Assembly: GCF_014633365.1 (NCBI RefSeq)
Contig: NC_068339.1
Location: 29,397,316-29,461,315 of the forward strand
Source of the DNA: Diospyros lotus
Taxonomy: Eukaryota > Streptophyta > Magnoliopsida > Ericales > Ebenaceae
DNA length: 64,000 nt
Reading direction: 5' to 3'
How positions within the stretch are numbered: the first letter of the stretch is position 1; every line of letters begins with the position of its first letter. Made by a program: the position numbers and the translations under genes. Below the pieces are notes generated by a model, which was given only the letters and a program-made list of their open reading frames with translations, was not told the DNA's origin and searched no databases. Positions 9,388-21,199 of the stretch are shown piece by piece.

Positions 9388-10960
9388 GCCTACATTTAGC
9401 CCATAAAGTATCCAGATGGTGTTGATTCATTCCTTACTTATCCTCGATATATACTATCCTTATTTAGGCTCTTGGGGTATTACATTTCGGACAAAAGTGT
9501 AATTTCTCAAAATTATTTGGAGATCCTTTTGGAACAAAGAATGGTATCTAAAAAGTGTAAGGAGCATTACAAGAATCCTTGGAATGGAGGGATGGAATTT
9601 TGAGGGCCAAAATGAGATTCTTAAAGTTAAGAGGGGTGAGAGTGCAATTTATGAAAACTATGGGCCAAAATTGTAAGATCCAAAAACCTAGCCATCATGA
9701 AAGCTAACAAAATATCAGAATTGGCTAATCCTAAATGTCCAAGTGTCCCTTTGAGGTGGCATAATCTAATTGGCTAAAGTTTCTATAAATTGACCTAAGT
9801 TTGCTTTAAACCCAAGTTTATTCAAGAGTTCTAAGAGGAGATCAAGGGCGATTGAGATGGTTGAGGTGATTAATCTATTCTTGAGAGAGAATGGGAGATT
9901 CGAGAAAAAAAAAAAAAAAAAGAAGCGAGATTGGTGAAGAAACAAAGGAAAAATGAGCCTTGATGGAGTTTCCAAAGCTTCACCGGAGTTTATGTCAAGA
10001 CTGTCAAAAAATGACGAAGTAAGTCTGATATAACTTTATATTCCTGTAGAGAGAAGAAAGATGAAGGTGTAGGAATAAACGAGGGTCGAAACAGAGCTAA
10101 AACGAAGAGAAAAGCCCAAAAAATAAAGGCAGTAGCAAGTCCATAACATCGGAGCGGGAGAAGACAGCTGACACCTGCACTCCATGTGCTAGGTTTGCTT
10201 GTGCATGGAGGTGTGTGGACTTCTTCCAGCAGCACGTGCAAGCATGTGTGGCCTTCTTTGGCCCTAAAAATTTCTAGTCTTGCTTCTCTTTTAATTCCAT
10301 ATGACCCTATACAAAAATATTTGGTGTTTGGCTTACTGAAATACGTGATTTCTGTAAAAAACCTAACTTGATTAGGGAAAATAGTACACCCGAAAAGGTT
10401 AACCTTCAAGGTGAGTGCTTCCTGCATGTTTCTTACTCCCTCTTGATCATTCTTGGTTTCATTTGTGTGTGATAGGTGACTTACATCTCAAGTTTCCTTG
10501 CTTTTGAGCATATCTTTCCGATTTTATATGCATCACGGTGTTTGTATTTGTGGCTAGTTGGTGGGATTAGAGTTTGAGCATGATAATCGATAGCTTGTTA
10601 GTGAAACATCATGATGATCGGGGAGCAATCCTATGCCCAGAGGTGGGGTCATGCCTAGAGACAAGGCATGAGGAGTTGGACCCCGTTCACATGCCCAGAT
10701 GTGGGGCTTAGCACAGAGGTGAGGCTGAGATGTTTAACGCGAGTGCTGGCAGGGATGATGGTGACTCGAGACAATTCCTTGATATACTGCATATTGCTCT
10801 TGCATGCATTGTTTCCTTTCTTGTACCACTCACTTAGATGTAATTATCTAACTTGGGTATTTCATACCCCTAGAATATTCACCATTCCAAGTAGATCAGT
10901 TGTGACAAGTGTTTCATATTGGTAGGATCGCCCTGATATAGTGCTAGTTGTCACTCAGGG

Positions 10961-11437
10961 TCTTTTGGGGTAAATCGAGGAGATAGAGAGATCATCGTTG
11001 TAGACCAAAGGTGTTTGGTCAGCGTCAAAGTAGTTAACATCTCTCGATTGCTACTTAGTAATAAACCTAGAAGGTTACACGCATATCCGAGTGTGATGGT
11101 TAACTAAGCAATTAAGGTTGAAACTGTCATTAAGAGTTAATGACGTTACTGTTAAGAGTTAACGGATCGAGTTCAATGATAAAATTTAATGAGGAGCAAT
11201 CGTCAAGTGTTGACGGGCATGCTGTTAAGAGTTAATGGGGGCCTTAGTGTCATTATGAGATAATGAAAGTGCTATTAAGAGTTAATAGCAGGCCTAGATG
11301 CAATTTCTAGATAAAGGGGCAAAATTATCGACGACTCATTTGGAAACTATCGACAGTTTCTATCGACTACACGAACAGATTGCACGACCATTTTGCATTT
11401 TCTGTAATCGAGAGATGGACGTGTGGCAAGGGCGGAC
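10961..11437 (+). repeat. Cluster of short covarying hairpins
   Basis: Between 11126 and 11289 six short inverted repeats occur: 11126-11144 (GTCATTAA-GAG-TTAATGAC), 11149-11165, 11201-11215 (CGTCAA-GTG-TTGACG), 11221-11239, 11251-11265 (CATTAT-GAG-ATAATG) and 11271-11289 (GCTATTAA-GAG-TTAATAGC). Stem sequences differ but stay paired, and the loop is almost always GAG. A further stem of 6 (GAAACT/AGTTTC) is at 11343-11360. No coding capacity was seen. The CACTA element inserts just downstream. Confidence 0.75.
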
Positions 11438-11833
11438 GGGCATTACAAGAAAAAATTGAATTAGCAACCGATATTCCGACCGATTTACCGACTGAATACT
11501 GAGTTAGCGACGAAATTTTTGACTGAATGTGTTGGTTTTAAAATAGCTCATCAGTAATTTTTTCTGACGGAATACCATGTCGATCACAAAATACTGACAG
11601 ATTTAGCGACGTGTTATATTTTTGTTGCTAAATTAATAAAATTTATTTAATACCAAATTAGCAATCGAAATAGCCTAGTAGTATTTTGCGACTAAAATTA
11701 CCGACAGATTTTCAATCTCAAATTTCATCTCTAATTAATTAGTCAATTTTTAAAAATAATAAATAGTGCAAAATTTTATCGACCAAAAATCTATTGCGAA
11801 TCTGTAGAAAAATATAGGGCTTAAATGTGGGTC

Positions 11834-11884
11834 GGGTTTAATTGGGCAATTAAACCTGGGCCGGGTTTAATTGGCCCAATTAAA
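11834..11884. repeat. Palindromic GGTTTAATTGGCCAATTAAACC motif, cluster 1 in the CACTA element
   Basis: GGGTTTAATTGGGCAATTAAACC is followed by GGGTTTAATTGGCCCAATTAA. The same imperfect palindrome recurs near 14000-14056, 14187-14254, 14739-14785, 15543-15565 and 19556-19742, all inside this element. Confidence 0.8.
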
Positions 11885-12129
11885 TTTTTAAAAATTATAT
11901 TTATTTTTTAAAAAACTTGTATTAAAACTTGATATTGTAAACTATCAAAATTTTATGTATAAATCAAAATAAAATAATACACTTGCATAAATTGAAAAGA
12001 TACCAAAAAATAATACACTTGCATTAATATTCATCGTTAACTATAAGAACATTATGCAAAAAATATACATGGTATTCTAAACACAAGTTCATATCTAACA
12101 AAAGATAAGTCTGAATGTTCCTAGTATGA

Positions 12130-13810
12130 CTACTGTGGAGGTGTTGTAGTAGCGCTCGATCCATATCCTGCATCTCTCATACGCTGCAACACACGTTGAA
12201 CGATGGTCTCTACGACATTATCTATGGCGCCGCTCCTACAGCAGCATGCACCATCCCAGACACCTCCTTATGCAATTGAGTCATATCTGCATTGGTTGTT
12301 GGCGCAGCAGTAGTGGCCCTGTAGACTGAGAGAGGATAACATGAGCTTCTAAACCCATGCCATATACACGACCCTTTTTTCTGCCTTCAATAGCCTACAC
12401 CCAAAGACTACTATCATCAATAGTTGGCTATGTGGGTTGGGCACAATCACTTCCATCCTCTTGGACTAGGCCCTCCCCATATCCTCGAGATAAAGCTACT
12501 TGCTGCAATGCTTGAAATTCATCCTGCAAAAGTTGTGGATGGCTAATGAATAATTGGTAGGAAAACCAATTTCATAAATATTAAAATTGCAACAAGATAA
12601 GTAATGTGTACATACGTACGTAGTTTTTTTTTATCTTCTATCAATAAATTATGATGTGCCTTTTTTTGTGTGGGTCATCACAAATAAATGAGATGTAGTA
12701 GGCTCAACATCATGTTCTTTAATCTACAATGAAAAAAGTCAATCGTACAACTATATTTATATAGAAAAATAATTAAGTGAAATGAATAAAGGAAAAAGGA
12801 AATAGGTTTTGTCATTACATATCTATCCTTGTGCTTAGATAAGGGTATGGAACCACAAGTATGAACATTTCCTCCAATTTCAGAACATCTAATTTTCTTG
12901 GTTTTTTCACATTTTGCTTTAAAAGTTTCAGTGTTCCAAAATTTCTTCATTTCTCTGAAGATATCTACACCAATCCAATCTGGCTTCTTACTTTAATCCC
13001 TTCTAATGACAGCTAACATATCTTTTAATAGCTCACTTGCTTTTTTATTAAAATGCCTATGAATTTCATATTCATCTTTTGAATCCCATGCGTACAGTTT
13101 CTGCAAATTTATAATTATGGTGATAGCAACTATGATAAAACTGAAAATGTAGTGCCATGATAAAATTGAAAGTGTAGAAAGATTTATAAGAAGAACTTGA
13201 TCATAGTACCTTAAACTCTCCAAACCATAACTCCTTTAGAGCTGGGTCCAGTTTAGCAAATGAGTAAGTCGGACGATCAAACTTTTTCTTAATTATTTTT
13301 GTAATTTGACGAACACATTGAGGATTGCTAAACCTATTATAACACAAAACAATTAGTAATACGCATAAATAAATACACATACATCGCTATTAAACCCTTT
13401 CCTAATATGTAAGAGAGGATTATCCATGTTTATGAAACAAGAAATACATACGAGTCCATGCGCCTAGGCGTGATCACTTGATGTGTGTTTGTAGATGTTG
13501 GTGTGGGCGGCTGTACATGTGAAGATGTAGACCCTGGTGTGGGTTTGGATGGTACACCTCCTGAAAAGGTAGACGTATGCTGGGTGGTGGTGGTGGTTCA
13601 ACCAATATTCAATACAATGTCACCTAAAAAAGCATCTCCTACGAAGATATTTTCTTGGGGTGAGGGTGCATGCACTACAATGAATGAATTAATAGAAGAT
13701 GGGGAGAGGATGTACTAGTGAATGCAGACATACAACCCTTATCACCGCTCTCGCCTTGGCCAACTAAAATACTGAGGGAGGAACGCCCCTGTATTAACCA
13801 CGACCATCTT
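12130..13810 (-). pseudogene. TNPA-like transposase gene (Transposase_24, Ptta/En/Spm family), decayed
   Basis: Read on the minus strand, separated blocks give the conserved core of this plant family. One block at about 12993-13090 contains AWDSKDEYEIHRHFNKKA then ELLKDMLAVIRRD. The next block, 12830-12990, contains PDWIGVDIF, EMKKFWNTETFKAKCEKTKK and GNVHTCGSIPLSKHKD. The final block (about 12150-12300) reads NNADMTQLHKEVSGMVH. Introns and stops break the frame, so no full protein can be made. In En/Spm, TNPA binds subterminal repeats and assists excision. It lies in the left third and points away from the Ulp1 gene. The call rests on the HTxGS and WxxxxF-type pattern, which I consider characteristic. 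Confidence 0.7.
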
Positions 13811-13849
13811 GCTTATAAGGTCTACCACCTGACATATCCTATGACACAA

Positions 13850-15170
13850 AACATACAATAATTTACATTTAGCATTAGTTAAATGTGTCACACACAAAAA
13901 AAAAAAATCATTTTCAAAACACGATTCAGTCTTTCTTCCTTATATGATCATATAAAAAAATATTAAATAAAATATGATTATCGAGGTCAATAGCCTTACC
14001 AGGTTTAATGTGCTAATTAAACCCAGTACGGGTTTAATTAGCCATTTAAACCCAGTAAGACTAATAATACCGATAAAGCTCAAATAATAATTTGATTGTG
14101 TGCCTCTTTAGTGGTTGAGACCCCCCCAACCCCTAAATAATATAGTATAAAAATGAAAAATATGATTATTCGGATCAAAAGCATTCTCGAGTTTAATTGG
14201 ACAGAACAACCCGGAATAGGTTTAATTGGCACATTAAACTCGGGTCGGGTAATTAAACTTGGTGAATTATATATAATATTTTGTGTTTTTTTTTTTTTCA
14301 ATTTACTCTTACAAATCCTTGATCTCAAATAGCACTTAAATGCGCTATGGTGCTAGGAAATTACGTTCACTGTGTTAATTATGGCTACATTGCACAACAA
14401 TACACTATATCTGGGAGAACACATTTCGAGTACATTAGTTAAGTATAAATGATCAATTGTGTTTCATGGTACTTCTACTAACCATGAACATGGTAATTCC
14501 AATATCGGATACATATTTTCACACAATGGAGTTATATATATATATATATGTAGAAGTGCAAAACAAAAGGCAAACCACCTTGCACTGGCAATGTACTTGG
14601 AATTTGAACTAGCAGAGCAATCACCATTCCATAATTTGATTGAGTGCCTCTTGAGTAGTTCGAATCCCCTAAACACCCCCCCAACCAAAATAAAATATAA
14701 AAATTAAACATAGGATTTTTTGAATCAATATCATTCCTAGGTTTAATTGGCTAATCAAACCCGAGACGGGTAACTAAACTCGGTGAATTGTATACTTCCA
14801 AATATCAATTTATTTTTTTATTTTTGTAAATTTACTGTTGCAAATCCTTGGTTTCCAATAGCACTTAAATGATCTATGGTGCAAGGAAATTATGTTAACT
14901 GTGTTAATTGAGCCTACATTTTACCAAGATGATAATAGCATATTAAATGATCATTAACTTCTCAAAAAAACCTGGTGAATTATGTTCAATAAACATTGTA
15001 TCGAGATGATGATATGAGAATTTTGATAACACAAACGATTGGTCTTCTAATTTTAAAAAAAAAATATTTAATTTTGTGCCTCTCATTGTTAGTAATTAAA
15101 TGTCCTTCCATTTTTTGCATATGTGACCACAATTATATTTAAAGAATTTAAAAGAAAATAATAATAGGCT
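13850..15170. other. CACTA interior without gene, palindromic motifs and AT microsatellite
   Basis: Three clusters of the GGTTTAATTGGC palindrome (14000-14056, 14187-14254, 14739-14785) lie here. Two of them are followed by similar GCACTTAAATG(C/A)(G/T)CTATGGTGC text near 14330 and 14860, so this part contains an internal duplication about 540 bp apart. A (TA)n tract is at 14534-14549. No coding domain was seen. Confidence 0.6.
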
Positions 15171-15780
15171 AAACTTCATCGAGACTCTCCTTAAACCCGA
15201 TCTCTTGTGTCTCTACTAAGCCTGATCTTTCCTTCTATAAACTTGACCATCGCTGTGAAGCCGTCACCGTCAAATCTTACTGCTAACGGTCTAAAGGTTA
15301 GATCTCCTATCATTTTGTGTGATATTTTGTGGAAGGGATGGATGTGTTTCATCGCGATGGGTTTCGTCGCGATGCATTGGGCTACTTGGCTAGAGAAAGC
15401 CGTAAGAAAGGTCGATGGGCATCTTCGCTAATGAGGGTTCCATACGCAAGGAAGCCCCGTCAACGAGGGTGCCCATTGGCCTTCCTAACAAGGCTCCTAG
15501 CTGAAGAAGGAGAGGAAGGCCGATGCCCGTGCGATGCCTTACCGGGCTTAATCAGCCTTTTAAGCTCGGTGAAAAATCGGGGAATGAAGGCCAGGAGTAT
15601 GTTTTCGAGCTTCCTCACTCCTGATGAAGGCCGTTAAAGCCCGAGCTTCATCAGGTTTTAAAAGGGTGTGAGGAAGGCCGACCTCTCGAGCTTCATTCGT
15701 CCATTAAGCCCAAGACCATACCTCTCTGGCTTAATCACCCGGTGAAGCCCGGTGAAACCATTAACCCCATTTCAATCTAC
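15170..15780. repeat. Segment rich in AAGCCCGATGAAGCC-type inverted motifs
   Basis: GC-richer than its surroundings, with recurring GGGCTTAATCAGCCT, TTAAGCTCGGTGAA, AAGCCCGAGCTTCATCAGG and GGTGAAGCCCGGTGAAACC. Two short overlapping frames here (15207-15431 and 15329-15637) are probably accidental. It precedes the DUF1985 part of the Ulp1-like gene. Confidence 0.4.
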
Positions 15781-15959
15781 TTCCTAATCCAATTGCTATT
15801 CTTGTATTATTTTCTATTTTTCGTACGGATGAGTCACCACCAGTCTGAGTAATTTACCTACATTCACGCTCAATGGGTAATTCCACTAGGGACACAAGTC
15901 ACTACACACTGTGGAATCAACTAGCTTTCGGCAGTTTGTTATGCTCTTAGACATCATGG

Positions 15960-18900
15960 GGTCTTGGATAGATTTACTCAGGGCCCACTTGGATATTTCC
16001 TACAAATCCCTATGTTCGATCATTTGTCTGCACCATAATTGATATATGAAGTCCTGGTGAGGGAAGTGACATTTTCAAGTGCCCACCACAATGAGATGTG
16101 GTTTGATATTGGTGGCATGCCATATAGGTACGACAAGTAGGAGTTCATCCTCATCGGTGCACTTCGATTTGGGCCAATTGACAAAGAAAGATTTCAAGCT
16201 AGGCCCATAGAGCCGGGTAGTTTATGGGGGCATCTATTCCCCCAGAAATGAGTGGTGACTGTGCCCCAGATTAAAGTAGTACTTGGTAGCATGGATATAG
16301 ATGTATAGGATGTCCTCAAGCTGGGTAATATTGCTGTGGTGAACATGATCTTGCTTGGATAATATGAGCGTGCACTCATGGAGGATTTCGTATGGACTAT
16401 GGCTAAGGACTTGGGGGTATTTGAGGTGTTCCTGTGGGCGACGTACATCTATAGCTAGAGTCTACATTACCTCAGCTAGCTACGAGCGAGAGGAAGTTGA
16501 ATGGTGAGGTGGGGAAGAAAGTCAACATTTATGGTTTTGTTTGGGCATTTCAGGTATAATTACTTACTCTCTCTGTATTATATTACATCAAATTATTGTA
16601 TATGATTTGTATATACTAATTAAAAGTTTTGTTTGTTTTTGTTTACTATTATAAAATTATTTATTATCTACAGTGGTGGCTGATTGAGACATTCCCATGG
16701 GTGGAGAATAAGTGGGCCATAAGATTATTCATCACAGTCACCATTCCTAAGTGTAGAAAGTGATTATCCAACAAAAGACCTCACAAAATTAATTACAATG
16801 AATGCCTTAGGGATGTAAGTGTCTAACCTAAATTCAAATTTAGTTTATTTTGTTATATATAATATTTGACCTAGCAATTCAATATTTTACAGGCACGAGG
16901 ATCGAGTATAATACTCAAGCCCATCGTAGTAGAGTGCGAGATGAATTTTTGGTAGACTTTTAACTCTCTATACTCAGTTGGCGTCGATGTGTACAAAAAT
17001 GGGGGTGGGGGGAGGGGAAAGGGTTGACAATGTTGATAAGGCAAGTACGTCAACTGGGGATGAGGACGAAATTAGGGAGTCCAATGAGGTGAGAGATAGG
17101 GGTGAGTAGGAGGAAGAGGTGGTGATGGTGGAGGAGGAGGAGGATGAGGCTGAGGCTAAGGCTCAACACAAAGAGAGGAAGTAAAAGTCTCAATAGGAGG
17201 TAGAACCCTCTCCTAATACCCACCTTGGACAGTATGCTAAGGTATGATTTTTATTATAAAAATATTTTTTGATTTGTAATTGTTTGTAAGTATTTGCAAT
17301 TGTTTTTTACTATTGTAATTTTTTTCCTTTTGCAGATCACCGAGATGCTAACCTCACGCTGGAGATGTTGCATAGGATAGATGGGGAGATCAGGAAAATT
17401 AGCACTTAGCTGGATAGGTTTCACGGGAAAATGAATCGAATGAGCGAACGGATGATGCGGGCAAAAAGGAGACTGAGGCAAGTAGGTAGGGTGTAGACAA
17501 CACTACTTACTCATCTACGTGTCTTGCCTATTGATGATTCCCCAAAACACATCGAGGATGGTGATGAGGAGCAGCAAGGTGGTCATCAGGTAGATCCACC
17601 TCATGATGATGTGAATGACAGGACATCTCAATCCGAAGTAAGCTTTAACTTCACTTTTATTTACATTTCATTATGAAATATGTACTATTATGTAACAGAT
17701 AGTATTTATACAGTTTTAGTAGGAAGTGGTTATGGGCAGCAAACGAACTGCGAGCAACCGATTATCATTGTAGTGTTGTTGGCCACCATACACTAAATAC
17801 ACTCGGCTGCAGAAAAGGAGCAAGGTTGATGTCATGGTGCACATGGAAGACGAAAATAAATCGTTGCCGGTGGAGGGTGAGAAGATAGTACCACCCTTGA
17901 CATCGGCTAGGATAGGAGAGAATGTTTTTGTTACTAACTTGGATAGTGTAGGGGCACGGTGATGCAGATAGCGGCTGAAGTAGCCAAGCATCACCTGGTC
18001 TAACAGGGGGTCGATGATCTTAAGCCCCCTGAGGGCTACACTGCCTACATACAATCGTAGAAAGACATTGAGTAAGTATAAAATGTCAGTAAAATTTTTA
18101 ATTATTGTTCTATTTACATTGGTAATACAATCTCAAGCTTATAATAATTATTGGTTATTGTAGGCGTGACACAGGTTACATTGGCCATCTATTACCTAGT
18201 AACTTGCGTTCAATAGAGGATGCTAAAACCTAGATAAAGGGGACTCACATTGACAACTACTTGTGTTGCATTCGATGAATAAGAGATACGTAGGCTCATA
18301 CTATATATGATACGAAATACGCTAGCATGGCTACTATCCTATTTGTGAGTGCTAAACACTAATCTTAGGTTACTCATTTTTTTGTTGCATCTATATTTGG
18401 TCCAAAGCAAATATAACATTTTCCTCCTCTCCAGGCACTTCTGAACAAGTGTTGGACTGAGAAATTCATAGGCAAGCGTGTTGTGCTGCCTTCTAAGGCG
18501 CAGGTCCCAGACGAAATATGTGATCATATTTGTGGTGTCAATGATGAAACTACGCCTTAGCAGACAGTGGACTTCGTAAGTGTTCACTTATTTTTTTGAC
18601 GGATTAACTCTCGACTAATGTATTCTCAAAATATGCAGGTCTTAATCTCATGTAGTTTGGGGAATAATTCCCTCTAGGTCGTAGCCATGATTTTCCTGAA
18701 AGAAGGTAAGGTTGTTATGCACGACTCCATGGCGACTAAGGAGGAAAGCAAGTGGGCCAGGGCCAATAGTATCAAGCCATTGGTGAAACTCCTATCCATT
18801 CTCTTGAATCGCAATGGATATTATGACCATATCTCCATAGCTGCCACTCCACACAAAGAATGGGCGTTGGAGTAACTCAATCCCAACATGGTGAATCTGG

Positions 18901-19110
18901 CTCAGCAACCAGATGGGTACTGAATTAAAATAAAATATTTAATTTATTATCGAGTCAAATATTTGTTGTTGTCATTTGAAGTTTGACAGAATTCGGTTGT
19001 TTCTAATATAGGCACAGCTGCGGCGTGTACGTTATTAAGTACATCGATGACATTATAAGGCACACCAAGGATTGGTGGGTGACAAATCAGAGCGAGGATG
19101 AAATGCGTAC
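15960..19110 (+). pseudogene. DUF1985 plus Ulp1-like C48 cysteine protease gene carried by the CACTA element, decayed
   Basis: The first exon (about 15966-16475) reads LGYFLQIPMFDHL, EVLVREVTFSS, EMWFDIGGMPYRYDK and EFILIGALRFGP, the pattern of the plant DUF1985 domain found with transposon Ulp1 genes. An acidic linker rich in E and D codons follows (17040-17230). Later exons hold the protease: KEGKVVMHDSMATKEE (18700-18745), which contains the expected Asp, and SCGVYVIKYIDDIIRHT (from about 19016), with the catalytic Cys codon at 19019-19021. The catalytic His-Trp region near 18655-18680 is not recognisable. Several in-frame stops occur in exon 1, mostly where a Gln or Arg codon would fit. 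In other transposons such genes are domesticated SUMO-protease homologues of unknown role. Confidence 0.72.
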
Positions 19111-19549
19111 CCTCCGCAGGTAGGTTTCCATGTATTTGTATAAACATAGTAGAGTAGTTGATACTTGACTATATATGTAATTCGTAAATTGTTCATATGT
19201 TTTTGTATAGGCATAACAGTGTAGTTGGTATATGTAATTTGTTTATATGTAAAATGTATATTATGTTGATATGTAATCAATAAATTTAGCGACCTCTTGT
19301 CTAAAACATTGATTTCTGTACACATGCCCGTGGAATAACTATACACATGTACAAAATGATTTGTGATCTTGATTTGATTAACTTGCATTAGTGTATGACG
19401 TATTTATTAACAAACATGAAGTTTGTTGTGCATTCTAGGCTCAATTCATGTGGAGAACGTTATTTTCAAGCACTAGATACCATGTTAGGGTAGTTGGAAC
19501 CCACGAGTTTGTAGGAAAAGAAGAAGAAAAATGTCAATTTTGTTTGTTC

Positions 19550-20600
19550 CGAGCTGATTTAATAGGTTAAACCGTTTCGGGTTTAATATGCACATGAAAC
19601 TTGGAGATATTATACCTATAACTGGTTAATAGGCCTTTTAAGACCGATCAAGGTTTAATCAGCCTTTATATGTATAATATAATATTAACTTTGTATGGGT
19701 TTAATAGGCCTATTAAGCCTGATAAGGGTTTAACCCGCATTTATATATATAATATAGTGAGCTTATATTTATTGCTAAGTGTTGTGGAAAAAAATTATTC
19801 CACAAAGTATAAACAAATTAATAATAAATTTATATATATATATATAATATAGAGAGAGAATGCAAACTTTTGTTAAAAATTTCATCTACTACCTTAAATT
19901 GCTAACCCTTAAATCTATTGTATTTGATTTGAACATTATTTAAACCCACTTTTATTTATTTATTTATAATGTTTTTGGGTGGGAGAGCTCAAAATGATAA
20001 AAAAAAATTAATATTTTATGCAATAATGTAAAATATTACACAATATAATTATATTTTAAATAAATATTAATTTGATACAATATAGTAAAATATTTTATTA
20101 TCATATATTAGATTATCATCATAAATTATTTAATAATTAAATTATTTTATTTTTATGAACATATATTAATTATTAATATTATTTTCATAATTTTTTTTAT
20201 TTTGATTTAACAACTAATTCAATGTTTCAAAAAAAAAAAAAAAATTCAGACAAAAAATTTGATTGCAAATTCGGTCCGTAATTACTGACTAACATATTTC
20301 AGTGGCAAAGTTGGTCGGAAATCCATCAACTAAAAATTCAGTCGCAAATTTTGTGGTCAAAATTGATAGCAAAATTAGCGATGGCAAATTCCATTGCTAA
20401 ATTGGTTGAAAAAAAAATTGGTCTCAAATTTTGTGGTTAAAATCGATCGCATAATTAGCAACAGAAGTTTCTATAGCTAAATCGATCGAAAAATAATTCA
20501 ATCGTAAAATTTAAAAATCGATCATTAATCTGTCGCTAATTATCGATCGAGTTAGTCGGTCTTAAAAAATTGATCGCAAAATAGCATTTTTCTGGTAGTG
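19550..20600. other. Right part of the CACTA element: palindromes, AT-rich DNA, subterminal repeats
   Basis: 19556-19742 holds three GGTTTAATAGGCCTATTAAGCC-like palindromes, the best at about 19700-19722. Next come AT microsatellites (about 19826-19850) and very AT-rich sequence, then from 20240 closely spaced TCGATCG/AAATTTTGTGG and GCAAATT motifs up to the TIR. No coding domain was seen. Confidence 0.6.
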
Positions 20601-20603
20601 GGG

Positions 20604-21199
20604 AGGAGGACGACATGCGTCCTCCTGGTCTCCTCCATGCCTCCAGCCTTATTTGCAGATCCCTTATCTCCTATGAGAAGGTTTGGGTGGCTAGGGTTTG
20701 TTTGTTTGATATATAAGCAATATGGGAGAAGAAATTGGTGTGTGGTTGCATTTTGATTTCTCCCAAAAACCCTAGCACGAATCCTTCTCATCACAGAGAG
20801 CCTAAACCCTCTCTGATTAGCCACCTTCCATTGCTCCTATTGCTTCCTCATAGCTTTTGTAGCTTAGTGTTCTTGATAATGAGACTATCAAGCTTGAGAA
20901 GCCATTTGATTTGAACCCATTTCGTTCCAGCCCAAACTCTCTCACATTCTCTCTGTCTAACACAAAGAGAGAGTGGTGGGATTCGATCATTCATCGGAGC
21001 GTGGACTTGATAGGCCCTCCATAGTTTAAGGGGACAATTTCAATTTAACTAAAAGGATTATTCGGGAGCTGTCTTTGGAGCAAGGAGTTGTTGCCACTGG
21101 GAGGATTTTCACCTCTACATCAGCCTTAAACCCTTGCATTGATACTCTAGTAGTTGGCATTCCTCTTCACCTAGCTGGTTTCAAGATGAAACGAGGTCT
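20604..21199. other. Flank of the CACTA insertion, LTR-like text without clear ends
   Basis: TATATAAGCAATATGG at about 20709 looks like a TATA box, and CTCTCTCA-rich sequence follows. It could be an LTR or leader of an older element joined to 11300-11440 before the CACTA insertion. Nothing coding was recognised. Confidence 0.35.

Larger units (their letters stand above)
8846..9484 (-). mobile_element. Complete Cassandra TRIM retrotransposon
   Basis: Two direct repeats of 226 bp (8846-9071 and 9259-9484) start TGTAACATC and end GGGGTATTACA on the plus strand. Inside the right LTR the minus strand reads TGGTATCAGAATCGAC (near 9241-9256), a tRNA-Met primer binding site. Inside the left LTR the minus strand reads CAAAGGGGGGAGAA (9072-9085), the polypurine tract. 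So the element runs on the minus strand, is 639 bp long and codes for nothing. Both LTRs carry 5S rRNA-like sequence, the hallmark of Cassandra. Flanks TTTTG and TTTCG (8841-8845, 9485-9489) look like a once-identical 5-bp duplication. It sits inside an older LTR. Confidence 0.9.
8729..10960 (+). mobile_element. Partial Tekay-like LTR hosting a Cassandra insertion
   Basis: It begins TGTAACACCCAAG. A TATA box CTATAAATT lies near 9783. About 10310-10440 (TACTGAAATACGTGATTTCTGTAAAA) matches 37730-37770 in another LTR. The stretch around 10650-10900 has the TGCCCAGAGGTGGGG and CACTTAGATGTAATTATCTAA features that correspond to the 57450-57770 part of the LARD LTR. No TTACA end or primer binding site follows, so the right end appears to be lost. 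Confidence 0.5.
11441..20600. mobile_element. CACTA (En/Spm) DNA transposon, 9,160 bp, GGG target duplication
   Basis: The left end reads CATTACAAGAAAAA; the right end, reverse-complemented, reads CACTACCAGAAAAA (12 of 14 positions match, the usual CACTA TIR). The 3-bp duplication GGG flanks both sides (11438-11440, 20601-20603), the length expected for this superfamily. Subterminal regions (about 11460-11820 and 20240-20600) are full of TTAGCGAC/ATCGAT-type short motifs, typical of transposase-binding repeats. Inside are a decayed TNPA-like gene on the minus strand and a decayed DUF1985-Ulp1 gene on the plus strand. No TNPD (Transposase_21) sequence was recognised. The element cannot be autonomous now. 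Confidence 0.88.

Noticed and set aside
15207..15637. Two overlapping frames as genes
   Set aside because: They lie in a repeat-rich segment of the CACTA element and match no family.
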